DNA of 64,000 nucleotides from the NCBI GenBank assembly GCA_021324305.1, contig JAJPJI010000026.1, positions 62,001 to 126,000 on the forward strand, in the 5' to 3' direction. Positions within the stretch are counted from its first letter, which is position 1, and each line of letters opens with the position of its first letter. Below the pieces are notes generated by a model, which worked only from the letters and a program-made list of their open reading frames with translations, searched no databases and was not told where the DNA came from. The stretch is from Gammaproteobacteria bacterium. GTDB lineage: Bacteria > Pseudomonadota > Gammaproteobacteria > DSM-16500. Shown here in pieces: positions 17,373 through 25,275 of the stretch. The translations under genes and the position numbers were made by a program.

Positions 17373-18986
17373 TTAATCTCCCTTGTAAGCAAATTCTCTT
17401 GCGTGTTGCTTGATAATTTTCGGGGTCAAAAATATCAATAATTCCTGCTTTTCATTCTTGATCCCGCGATGCTTGAATAAGCCGCCAACAATAGGCAATG
17501 AACTGAAAAATGGAACCCTGTCAAAGGTATTGGATTTTGTTAACTTGTAGACGCCGCCAATGACTACAGTTTCGTTATCGTTAAGCACGACATAAGACTG
17601 CACTTCCTGGGTATTAATGGTTGGCGGCCCAAATACCGCTGGTGTCGTTGTCGCGGATGTGGTTGTGGTTGTCGTCGTTCCCGATGTATTCGGTACCTGG
17701 GCAACCAACAGCTGTTGGCCGCGTGTATTCTGGGTTGCCTTTAGCTTTAATATTATTTTATCGTCCGGCGTGATTTGCGGTACGATTTCCAGGCTCAAGA
17801 CTGCGTTTTTAAATTCAACCGAGGTTGCACCACTTGATGTAGCCTGTTCATACGGTATTTCCTCACCTGTCTGTATCAATGCCTTTTGCTGGTTGGCAGT
17901 GACTACACGAGGTTTGGAAATGATTTGCGTATGTCCTTCTTCCTCAAGCGCTGATAATTCCAGATCCAGGAGTACCGGCCCAAGCCTCGCCAAGGCCAGT
18001 CCTATGCTTGCAGGCGTGGTCCCGGAAGATAACACGCTCGCTGGAATATCAAAATTAAGCCGTTGTTCCACGGGAACAACATTAGCAACATCAACGCCCT
18101 GGGCCAATTGGTTGGCTGCGTTCAGTGTACCAGAAAGGCTTCTCGTATTGCTAACACCAAATCTGACGCCTAATTGCGCCTCATAGGTAGTATCGATGTT
18201 CACAATTCGGGCTTCGATTGATACTTGCCTGATTGGGATATCCAGTCTGTGAATATATTTCCTGATTTCAGCAAGATTACTTCTTACATCACGAATGATG
18301 ATAGTATTGGTTGGGCTGTTTATGGATACTTCACCGCGTGCTGTCAGCAACGACCCGGTTTCCGATTTTAATACCTTGGCAAGGTTAGCTGCGTCAGCAT
18401 ATTTGAGCGCAATGACGGCAGTGGACAATGGCGCAAGGTTTGCCATGTCTTGAGCAGCCTTGTATTCGCTCGCCTGTTTTTGAGCGATATCCTCAGATGT
18501 GCTAATAAAAAGAGCCATGCCAATTTGACGTGAAGCAAGTCCATGCGATCTCAAAATAATTTCAAGCGCTTGTCGCCAGGTGACATCTTTTAAATTGAGG
18601 GTCGTGTTACCAGTTACATCATCACTAATGATGAAATTCAAACCTGAATTCTTTGCGATCAGCTGCAGCAATGTCTTGATTGGTACATTTTGGAAATAAA
18701 AACTGATTCTGCCGTTCGTCGGCCGAAAATTTTGCTGTGCAGCATCGAATTGTGCAGTCGGAGCAGTCTCTTGCGCTGACGCTGCCGGTTCAGGATTTTT
18801 GGGTTGGCCTTGTGCCGTCTGAACCGCTTCATTGTCTGATGCAGATGGCTTAACCGCTTCAGGCGTTGCAACAATAGTCTGTGAATAGCCCAAGGGAGAA
18901 ATAGATATCAGGATAATAGCGACTGAAATATATCCAAGTAACTTGTTCGCGTATCTTCGATATCGAAATAAATAATCATCCATCAT
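17373..18986 (-). CDS. pilQ: PilQ, type IV pilus outer-membrane secretin (short form)
   Basis: 537 residues against about 700 in Pseudomonas. After a hydrophobic leader (LGYISVAIILISISPLGYSQ) and an Ala/Pro/Gln-rich linker comes the secretin/TonB short N-terminal domain (RISFYFQNVPIKTLLQLIA, residues about 94-160), an N1-type domain and the secretin pore (about 330-530, with VVIGGVYK and PFFSSLPIVGGLFKH). The peptidoglycan-binding AMIN domains found at the N-terminus of most PilQ are absent. AAGGA about 10 bases before the ATG supports the start, so the short form is not an annotation artefact. It follows pilP by 5 bases. Confidence 0.93.
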   Translation of the reverse strand: MMDDYLFRYRRYANKLLGYISVAIILISISPLGYSQTIVATPEAVKPSASDNEAVQTAQGQPKNPEPAASAQETAPTAQFDAAQQNFRPTNGRISFYFQNVPIKTLLQLIAKNSGLNFIISDDVTGNTTLNLKDVTWRQALEIILRSHGLASRQIGMALFISTSEDIAQKQASEYKAAQDMANLAPLSTAVIALKYADAANLAKVLKSETGSLLTARGEVSINSPTNTIIIRDVRSNLAEIRKYIHRLDIPIRQVSIEARIVNIDTTYEAQLGVRFGVSNTRSLSGTLNAANQLAQGVDVANVVPVEQRLNFDIPASVLSSGTTPASIGLALARLGPVLLDLELSALEEEGHTQIISKPRVVTANQQKALIQTGEEIPYEQATSSGATSVEFKNAVLSLEIVPQITPDDKIILKLKATQNTRGQQLLVAQVPNTSGTTTTTTTSATTTPAVFGPPTINTQEVQSYVVLNDNETVVIGGVYKLTKSNTFDRVPFFSSLPIVGGLFKHRGIKNEKQELLIFLTPKIIKQHAREFAYKGD

Positions 18987-18991
18987 CCGTG

Positions 18992-19507
18992 CTATTCCTT
19001 TAACTGCATTATTTGTTTCCGTTCTTCCGATTTCCCTGATTGAGTATATTTCTCAATTACTTCAATCTGTGTTGGATCAATTTTGCTGATTTTACCATAA
19101 TTATTTCCAATAATATCCCCTTCTTTTGCTTCGTAAACCATATTATCAGGCGTCATGATATAGGCGTGGATTTGCCCATTCTGTTCCAGTGTTCCGACAA
19201 ACTGCAGGGATTTCAGAGGATATGATTGCAAAGGATTCATTGCCGCTCCCGCTTGAACCGAAGCTGCGCCATTGATAGTGGGTGATGAATATTCTTCGGG
19301 CTGGTATCGGACAGGTTTGGGCAGTTGCAGAAATGAAGCTATGGACGTATTATGATTCTGTGATGCCGCATTCTTCAATTGCGCGATATATTCTCTCAAT
19401 TCGCGCTCCTTGCTCTTTTCGCCGCAAGCAGATAACAGCAATGCTATAAAAACCATGCAACATAAAAAATATATTTTAGTGTCAGGCAGCAAGTTTTTTG
19501 TGTTCAT
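18992..19507 (-). CDS. pilP: PilP, type IV pilus alignment lipoprotein
   Basis: 171 residues from the ATG at 19507, one base after the pilO stop and directly before a lipoprotein signal (FLCCMVFIALLLSAC, Cys about residue 28). The frame is open further upstream but only inside pilO. The C-terminal domain shows the PilP fold segment LKSLQFVGTLEQNGQIHAYI then VYEAKEGDIIGNNYGKISKI. PilP links PilNO in the inner membrane to the PilQ secretin. Confidence 0.92.
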   Translation of the reverse strand: MNTKNLLPDTKIYFLCCMVFIALLLSACGEKSKERELREYIAQLKNAASQNHNTSIASFLQLPKPVRYQPEEYSSPTINGAASVQAGAAMNPLQSYPLKSLQFVGTLEQNGQIHAYIMTPDNMVYEAKEGDIIGNNYGKISKIDPTQIEVIEKYTQSGKSEERKQIMQLKE

Positions 19508-19508
19508 A

Positions 19509-20096
19509 TTATTTTCTATATATATCAATTGTAAGATCGGCCGACAAAATATCATCGGAATTTAACGGCTTTGAATTCGCAGATAAATCGACGATTTCCT
19601 TACTCAGAGTATATTTATCGATAATAATCATCTCCGGCATATTAGCGATTTGACTGATATAATTCGCAATCTCATCATAAGTTCCAGTCATGTCAATTTT
19701 GACTGAATTTTTATAATACATGCCATCCTTTACCTCATTACCCGGATCCAGGGTTTTGATTTTGATCTGATTATCCTCTCCATACTTCAGTATCTGGTCG
19801 AGCAGCCCTGGCAACCCCGTTTTGGAAATAATTTTCTGCTGCCATAGAGCCAGTGTATTTTTTAATTTGGGCAACTGAATGATTTCATTTTTCATGGTCG
19901 CCTGTTTGTTGATTAGGAGCATTAGTTGCTGTTTTAAATCACTTTCCTGCTCAATGCTGTTCCTGATTTGATAATTGTATGAAGATAAATCAAAAAAATA
20001 TCCCAAGTAGACCACAAGCGAAAATACAAAAACCAGGATAAACGCTCTTGCCGGAAGAGGCCATTCATACATTTTATTAACGTCATAATCCAGCAT
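19509..20096 (-). CDS. pilO: PilO, type IV pilus alignment protein
   Basis: 195 residues. One membrane helix near the N-terminus (ARAFILVFVFSLVVYLGYFF), a coiled-coil (residues about 45-90, with EQESDLKQQLMLLINKQATM) and a ferredoxin-like domain (VKIDMTGTYDEIANYISQIA). It dimerises with PilN in the periplasm and carries the PilM-PilN signal towards PilP and PilQ. It is packed with 6 bases after pilN. Confidence 0.92.
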   Translation of the reverse strand: MLDYDVNKMYEWPLPARAFILVFVFSLVVYLGYFFDLSSYNYQIRNSIEQESDLKQQLMLLINKQATMKNEIIQLPKLKNTLALWQQKIISKTGLPGLLDQILKYGEDNQIKIKTLDPGNEVKDGMYYKNSVKIDMTGTYDEIANYISQIANMPEMIIIDKYTLSKEIVDLSANSKPLNSDDILSADLTIDIYRK

Positions 20097-20102
20097 GGAT
20101 TC

Positions 20103-20642
20103 TTATTCCTTTAAACTGACATCCATTTCAAAATATTTCTTATTGCCTTCCTTTGATTTTTGCTCATTCATCAAGGTTAAAACTGGCTCGTTAAAATAGG
20201 ATGATTTTGTCATTTCCTGCATGAACTGGGTTAATTCATCGTCTGTATTTGCTGTGCCCGCCAGGGTAACGGAGTTTCCATTTCTTTCGATCTTGCTTAA
20301 CGATATCGAATTTGGCACCAGTTTTACCAGCTGATTAAACAGTTGTACTCCAATATAACTTTTTTTATATAAGTTAATAATGAATTGCAGCTGGTTCTCG
20401 ATGGTGGCTTTCTCATTTTCCTTGCTGCTCATGTCATTTAATGAAGCCTGTTCCTTGTTGATTTCCACCTGCAGAACGTCATTTAATTTCAATTGATCAC
20501 TTAACTGGTTACTGAGGTAGACATGCCAGAAAACAACAACAAAAATGGAAGCGGCCACGCAGGAAACCAGGGCGGCAGTAAACTGTGCCTTTTTGATTTG
20601 ACGTTTGTGCTCCCGCCATGGCAACAGATTAATCTGAGTCAT
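20103..20642 (-). CDS. pilN: PilN, type IV pilus alignment protein
   Basis: 179 residues. The cytoplasmic N-terminus has the invariant INLLPWRE motif (residues 4-11), whose asparagine and leucines dock in PilM. A membrane helix (AALVSCVAASIFVVVFWHVY) and a periplasmic coiled coil with a small domain (SLSKIERNGNSVTLAGTA) follow. It lies 22 bases after pilM. Confidence 0.94.
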   Translation of the reverse strand: MTQINLLPWREHKRQIKKAQFTAALVSCVAASIFVVVFWHVYLSNQLSDQLKLNDVLQVEINKEQASLNDMSSKENEKATIENQLQFIINLYKKSYIGVQLFNQLVKLVPNSISLSKIERNGNSVTLAGTANTDDELTQFMQEMTKSSYFNEPVLTLMNEQKSKEGNKKYFEMDVSLKE

Positions 20643-20664
20643 TTGGTCATCATCATCCTTTTGG

Positions 20665-21762
20665 TTAGTTCAGCTTGCTTAATGCAACGCCTAAACATAA
20701 CATCATTGCTGAAGCATAGCGCTCCAGTTTAGCCTTATCGACATTCTCAGCCAGCTTCATGTCCTTGAACGGATTCGCCAGCACAATATCCTTGCCAACC
20801 TCTTGTTGTATATATTTATCCAGTCCGGTAATTTCCGCTGAACAATCGCCGGAAAGAAGAATTTTTTCTATTCGAACCGCAGGCCTGCTTGAATAAAAAA
20901 ATTGCAGAGAATGCCTGATATGCAGCCCCAAAATCGATTTCAACATTTCCAATCGCTTGGCGTCATCAATACCGGCTTGATCATCAGTTGGCACATCATC
21001 TTTGCTTAGTTGCTTGAGATTATTGCCATCATAACCGAGCTCATGTGTGTAAATCAGCTTGCCGTCATGCATGACCAGCAAGTCGATGAGAGAATACCCT
21101 ATATTCATCATCGCAATGGTAGAAAATTGCGGGAATTGCTTGCTCACCAGCCCAAGGGCTCTTTCCAGGGCAAAATAATTGATATCAACAATTTTAATAT
21201 TCAATCCAGCCAGCCGCATGATTTCCAGATAAGGTTTAATTTGCTCTTTACGACAAGCGACCAGCAGCACTTCTGACTGGGAAGCATCCTGGGACGATGG
21301 TCCAACTATAGCGAAATCAAGATAGATATCGCCAATCAGATTCGGGAAAAGACGATTAGCTTCCACCCACACACGGGATTCAACCTCTTCCTGGTTCAAA
21401 CGACTGTCAACCGTTATATTTTTTACGATAGCAGATGATCGGGGAATAGTAATAGCCACATTTTTTGTTATCAAATCTGAGGCATCGACCAGATTTCTCA
21501 GAATCGCACCAACCGCATGATAATCTTTCACCTCATTTTTAACCACCATGCCCTGCGGCAGTTTGACAATATTAAAATATTCTACCTGGTAGGTATTTTC
21601 GGCAGATTTTATTTTTAATAATTTGATGTAATTGGAGGTAATAGAGAGACCGATAACATTATGAGAATCTTCACGCGTCGCAATAGGCAAGAGCGCTGAC
21701 AGGCGCTTCACGCCAGCTCTTATCCATCCGGCAAGCTGTTGTTTACTGGTTCCTTGTAACAA
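20665..21762 (-). CDS. pilM: PilM, actin-like cytoplasmic type IV pilus protein
   Basis: 365 residues reading from a TTG codon at 21762, backed by GAGG 6 bases upstream; the next ATG in frame is about 70 residues inside and would cut the first actin-like strand (NVIGLSITSNYIKLLKI). FtsA-like subdomains are visible (ITIPRSSAIVKNITV, VVDINYFALERALG-type segment, MNIGYSLIDLLVMHDGKL and LLSGDCSAEITGL). PilM binds the PilN tail and PilB. It heads pilMNOPQ-pilF. The TTG start implies modest translation of the first gene. Confidence 0.93.
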   Translation of the reverse strand: MLQGTSKQQLAGWIRAGVKRLSALLPIATREDSHNVIGLSITSNYIKLLKIKSAENTYQVEYFNIVKLPQGMVVKNEVKDYHAVGAILRNLVDASDLITKNVAITIPRSSAIVKNITVDSRLNQEEVESRVWVEANRLFPNLIGDIYLDFAIVGPSSQDASQSEVLLVACRKEQIKPYLEIMRLAGLNIKIVDINYFALERALGLVSKQFPQFSTIAMMNIGYSLIDLLVMHDGKLIYTHELGYDGNNLKQLSKDDVPTDDQAGIDDAKRLEMLKSILGLHIRHSLQFFYSSRPAVRIEKILLSGDCSAEITGLDKYIQQEVGKDIVLANPFKDMKLAENVDKAKLERYASAMMLCLGVALSKLN

Positions 21763-21993
21763 GCCGCACCTCGATTCGAAAAATGTAGCTTTTAAAATCC
21801 ATAAATAACAATTATATAACTACATATTTTGTACTCCTATGCCGTAAAATATTCTAGAGGTAATTGATAACACATTCCAATTTAATGAATAAAATATCAA
21901 TATTTGCTCTATAATTTAACAATAAATGAGCATTATTGGCGATGACCAAATAAATATCTTATGATGGATCAGAGCCAAGGGAGAATATGAGAC
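21763..21993. promoter_or_regulatory. Divergent regulatory region between pilM and fimT
   Basis: AT-rich 231 bases between divergent pilus operons. A TATAAT at 21910-21915 faces fimT and a TATAAT on the minus strand (complement of 21811-21816) faces pilM; neither has a good -35 at the right distance. I see no GG-N10-GC sigma-54 element. Confidence 0.4.
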
Positions 21994-22500
21994 TTGATAA
22001 GGATGCGCATTCGTGCCGGCTTTACGATGATAGAGTTATTGGTAGTACTCGTGATTGCAGGAATTCTGGCGATCACCGCAGTGCCTTCCTTTGTTTCTTA
22101 CCTACAAACCAATCGCCTTCAAGGCGTCACTAACAGTTTATATTACTCCCTGCAATATGCACGCACCGAAGCCATCAGGAGGAATGCTACCATCTACGTA
22201 TCATTTCAGACAGGTTCAAACTGGTGTTATGGAATCAATACCTCAGCAACGTGCAACTGCAGTGTATCGAATAGCTGCATTCTGGGCAGCACATCAGCTC
22301 CTAACGCCGGTCAGGTAACGCTTTCTGCCACGGGACTAACTAACAATTCCATACACTTTGAACCATCGCATGGCGCAGCCGGTTCAAGCAGCACGATTAC
22401 CTTCACCAATCCTCAAGGCATTAGTATGGGCATCGATATTGGTATAATGGGTAATCTGTATGTTTGTTCATCACAAGTTGCAGGTTACAACGCATGTTAA
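21994..22500 (+). CDS. fimT: FimT/GspH-type minor pilin
   Basis: 168 residues from TTG 21994, which has GGGAG 10 bases upstream; the first ATG in frame (22003) is 19 bases from it and would leave only a very short leader. Leader then G-FTMIELLVVLVIAGILAITA, a class III prepilin helix with Glu+5. The body has the GspH/FimT pattern LQYARTEAIRRNATIYV. Cysteines at CNCSV and near the C-terminus (VCSS...NAC). It opens a minor pilin operon and acts in priming pilus assembly or DNA uptake in related species. Confidence 0.87.
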   Translation: MIRMRIRAGFTMIELLVVLVIAGILAITAVPSFVSYLQTNRLQGVTNSLYYSLQYARTEAIRRNATIYVSFQTGSNWCYGINTSATCNCSVSNSCILGSTSAPNAGQVTLSATGLTNNSIHFEPSHGAAGSSSTITFTNPQGISMGIDIGIMGNLYVCSSQVAGYNAC

Positions 22501-23168
22501 TGAAAATGAAATCAACCCCGATGGCCGGGTTTTCTCTCGTCGAAATGCTGGTTGCATTAGTGATCAACGTGATACTCATCTTTGCGTTAGTGACGGTTTT
22601 TTCCTCCAATATTGGTCATTACAATAAGGTTTCGGGTTCCGATGTGTTAATGCAGCAGTTGGAATCCGCGCTGCAGTTGATGACGACAGATATCAGACGC
22701 GCTGGTTACTGGAGTAATGCCAGCAATGATATTGGTACCGGTCAAAACAACAATCCCTTTATGGCCTCAGGGACTGATATCAGTGTCAATGGCGCTAATA
22801 ACTGTATTTTATTTACATACGATCATAATGGGACTGGCACGCTGCCAAGTATCAGCGGCACCAGCGAAGATGACCGGTATGGCTACCGACTGAATGGACA
22901 GACCTTGCAGACACGGCCATTTGGTGCGTCATTTAGCTGCGGCGCACCGGCCAGCGCCTGGGAAAATGTCACCAATCCTGCCATTGTGCAAATTTCCAAT
23001 CTTGTATTTACCCTGACAACCACCACCACACCGGTTGGGGCGACATCCAACAGGATAATATTAAGAAGTGTTGATATCAGTATCACTGGTCAACTGGCAA
23101 CCGACTCTACCGTTTCGAAAACACTTACCCAGCATGTGAGGATACAAAATGATAAATACGTTCCGTAA
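22494..23168 (+). CDS. pilW: PilW, minor pilin
   Basis: About 224 residues if started at ATG 22494, which overlaps the fimT stop; ATG 22500 and 22506 are alternatives. Leader then G-FSLVEMLVALVINVILIFAL with Glu+5. The mature part starts with LESALQLMTTDIRRAGYWSN, the highly conserved PilW segment. The C-terminal part has VDISITGQLATDSTVSKTLT. PilW forms the tip-priming complex with PilV and PilX. The reading frame is closed by pilX overlapping 20 bases. Confidence 0.9.
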   Translation: MLMKMKSTPMAGFSLVEMLVALVINVILIFALVTVFSSNIGHYNKVSGSDVLMQQLESALQLMTTDIRRAGYWSNASNDIGTGQNNNPFMASGTDISVNGANNCILFTYDHNGTGTLPSISGTSEDDRYGYRLNGQTLQTRPFGASFSCGAPASAWENVTNPAIVQISNLVFTLTTTTTPVGATSNRIILRSVDISITGQLATDSTVSKTLTQHVRIQNDKYVP

Positions 23169-24204
23169 TCCTGAAGACAAAAATCGTCCTTGTCATGTTG
23201 CAGAGCCAGTGAAAAAACAGCTGGGCGCAGCAGCGTTGATACTGACAACGATACTCATGGTCGCCGCAGTACTCATCATGATCTACGCAGCCAATTTCAG
23301 CATGCTGCAGCAAAAATCCTCTACTAACCAAAAAAGTAATAATCAGGCATTCGAAGCCGCACAAGCAGGACTGCAATTCGGGCTGGTTTATCTGACAAAA
23401 AATGCCTCTGCCATTATCGCAACCAAAAGCGGCGGCTTTATTAATTACGGACCAAGTGACACCAATCTCACCAATGTAACGCTTGCGAATGGCAGCAAAT
23501 TTTCGGTTGTTTATACCAACCCCACTGCAAACAATTATGACCTGATCCAGATTACTTCAACAGGAACAGCGTCCGATGGAACCGGAACCCATACCGTACA
23601 GGAGCTGGCACAATCAGTAAGTGGTGCCTCTCTCCCGGGCACGATCACAACCCGGTCCAACGTCGTTGCCAGTGGTAATGTAAGCGTCACCGGAAATTAT
23701 GCAGTGGATGCAGGCGGCTCGATTTCAACCAGCGGTCATGTGAATTTTTCGAGCACCAATCCCAATGATACGAATTTAACGAACATGTCTGCAGATGACT
23801 TGTTTACCGCTATCACAGGCGTCAGTAAAATCACCATGCAAGCACAAAGTACCTATTACCCAAATTCCAGTGGTGTGAACTATAGCAACCTGTCCGGAAA
23901 TGTCTGGATCAATTCCAGCGTTTCACTGGCTGGCAATACAACCGTTGGCTCAGCAGCAAATCCTGTGCTGCTGGTGGTCAATGGCAATTTTAGCGGATCT
24001 GGTACTGTAGCCTTCTATGGACTTTTGTATGTCACAGGAACAACGTCATTGTCAGGCACGTTTGACCTCCATGGCGGACTGATATCCGAGGGTCAAATTA
24101 CCATGTCTGGCACAGCAGCGACATATGATTCAGGTATTTTAAAGAAAGTCTTAACCGGCACGGGAACCTACGCCAAAGTCCCGGGCAGCTGGAAGGATTT
24201 TTGA
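23149..24204 (+). CDS. pilX: PilX-type pilus assembly protein with beta-solenoid-like C-terminus
   Basis: 351 residues, nearly twice the usual PilX length. The N-terminus has QLGAAALILTTILMVAAVLI, a PilX-type helix lacking Glu+5, followed by QAFEAAQAGLQFGLVY, the PilX_N motif. From about residue 170 to the end it is a run of short Gly/Ser/Thr/Asn strands (SNVVASGNVSVTGNYAVDAG; PVLLVVNGNFSGSGTVAFYG; LSGTFDLHGGLISEGQITMS) that look like bactofilin/beta-solenoid turns. It overlaps pilW by 20 bases and ends 1 base before pilV. No pilY1 follows, so this domain may serve some of the tip function; that is inference. Confidence 0.8.
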   Translation: MINTFRNPEDKNRPCHVAEPVKKQLGAAALILTTILMVAAVLIMIYAANFSMLQQKSSTNQKSNNQAFEAAQAGLQFGLVYLTKNASAIIATKSGGFINYGPSDTNLTNVTLANGSKFSVVYTNPTANNYDLIQITSTGTASDGTGTHTVQELAQSVSGASLPGTITTRSNVVASGNVSVTGNYAVDAGGSISTSGHVNFSSTNPNDTNLTNMSADDLFTAITGVSKITMQAQSTYYPNSSGVNYSNLSGNVWINSSVSLAGNTTVGSAANPVLLVVNGNFSGSGTVAFYGLLYVTGTTSLSGTFDLHGGLISEGQITMSGTAATYDSGILKKVLTGTGTYAKVPGSWKDF

Positions 24205-24205
24205 T

Positions 24206-24655
24206 ATGAATACCAGACGTGCTCAACGTCAACAAGGACAGGGATTGATTGAATCGCTGGTTATTGTTCTGTTGGTCGCCATCGGTGTGGTCGCGATCCT
24301 CAATTTTCAGCATTATCTTTCCTACAGCACCAACACGACACAGCAGCAAAGCGATGCGATTACGCTAGCGAACAGTCAAATCGAAACATTAAGTGATTTT
24401 CAGGTTTTGAAAAACACGTCCGGTTACACTTCCTACGAAGGTATTGTATCCGGATCAAGAAATGCAACTGTCGGTAATACGACTTTTACAATCAACTGGA
24501 CTGTGACGACTAACACGAATCCGAATTATAAAACCGTTAACGTTACCGTATCCTGGACAGACAGATATAGCGGTGCGCAATCCATCAACCTGGTTTCAGA
24601 TATTGCCGGTGTTGATCCAGGCATGCCCGCATCATTTATGTCGAGTAGCAGCTGA
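24206..24655 (+). CDS. pilV: PilV-like minor pilin
   Basis: 149 residues. Leader RRAQRQQG is followed by QGLIESLVIVLLVAIGVVAI, with Glu at +5 of the mature form. Then SDAITLANSQIETLSDFQVL, similar to PilV helices, and a beta-rich Thr/Asn-rich body. Position fimT-pilW-pilX-pilV is the standard minor pilin order. The leader glycine and glutamate make PilD processing likely, although pilD is not in the window. Confidence 0.82.
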   Translation: MNTRRAQRQQGQGLIESLVIVLLVAIGVVAILNFQHYLSYSTNTTQQQSDAITLANSQIETLSDFQVLKNTSGYTSYEGIVSGSRNATVGNTTFTINWTVTTNTNPNYKTVNVTVSWTDRYSGAQSINLVSDIAGVDPGMPASFMSSSS

Positions 24656-24701
24656 ACTGAATGTGTAATCAACAACAAGAGTTGATTTGGAGGAGAATCA
24701 G

Positions 24702-25241
24702 ATGAGATATTTATTCACTGTTTTATTATTCTGCGTGCCTGTTATTTGCAGCGCAGATATTTACAAACAAGTTGATCAAAATGGAAATGTCACGTATTCG
24801 GATACGCCGCTAGGCAATAATTCAGTTAAAATCGCCGCGCCCGATGTGAATACAGTCCCCTCCACTACCACGCAGCCAGCACTGCCGCCATCAACTACAC
24901 CACCCGCAGCACCAGAAAACATGGCTGTCACAAAGTCAGCAAATAAACCCTATACTGTTTTCATGATTTCCTCACCATCCAATCAGGAAACCATACAAAA
25001 CCAGCCTTTTATCACCGTGCACATCAAAATCGATCCACCCTTGCAGGAAGGTGACAGTATAGAAATTTATCTCGATGGTAACCCATGGGGGAAGCCGCAG
25101 ACAACCACGCAAATTTCATTCATCACACCAGAGCGTGGGACACACGAAATCAGCGCCAAGCTGTTTGATCGCAATATGCAAGTCTTGAAAGTCGCGCCAG
25201 CCAACACGATTTATATTCATCAAGCCCACCTTGGCTCATGA
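24702..25241 (+). CDS. Secreted DUF4124-domain protein
   Basis: 179 residues from ATG 24702, preceded by a strong GGAGGAGAA; the TTG further up is inside this ribosome site. Signal peptide MRYLFTVLLFCVPVICSA then DUF4124 (DIYKQVDQNGNVTYSDTPLG, residues about 19-38), a Pro/Thr-rich linker (PALPPSTTPPAAPEN) and a C-terminal Ig-like domain (DSIEIYLDGNPWG; RGTHEISAKLFDRNMQVL). DUF4124 proteins are common beside pilus and cell-envelope genes but have no defined biochemical role. It is 46 bases after pilV and probably part of the minor pilin operon. Confidence 0.8.
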   Translation: MRYLFTVLLFCVPVICSADIYKQVDQNGNVTYSDTPLGNNSVKIAAPDVNTVPSTTTQPALPPSTTPPAAPENMAVTKSANKPYTVFMISSPSNQETIQNQPFITVHIKIDPPLQEGDSIEIYLDGNPWGKPQTTTQISFITPERGTHEISAKLFDRNMQVLKVAPANTIYIHQAHLGS

Positions 25242-25260
25242 ATCTGCCAGCGCAGATTCA
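25239..25260. terminator. Bidirectional hairpin between the DUF4124 gene and acnA
   Basis: TGAATCTGC (25239-25247) pairs perfectly with GCAGATTCA (25252-25260), 4-base loop CAGC. It lies between convergent genes. No T run follows on either strand, so Rho-independent strength is doubtful. Confidence 0.5.
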
Positions 25261-25275
25261 CTTGATGTCACCTGA

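Noticed and set aside
17617..18186. 189-codon open frame opposite pilQ
   Set aside because: Antisense shadow of a clear secretin gene; Val/Ser/Cys-rich composition, no ribosome site and no family.
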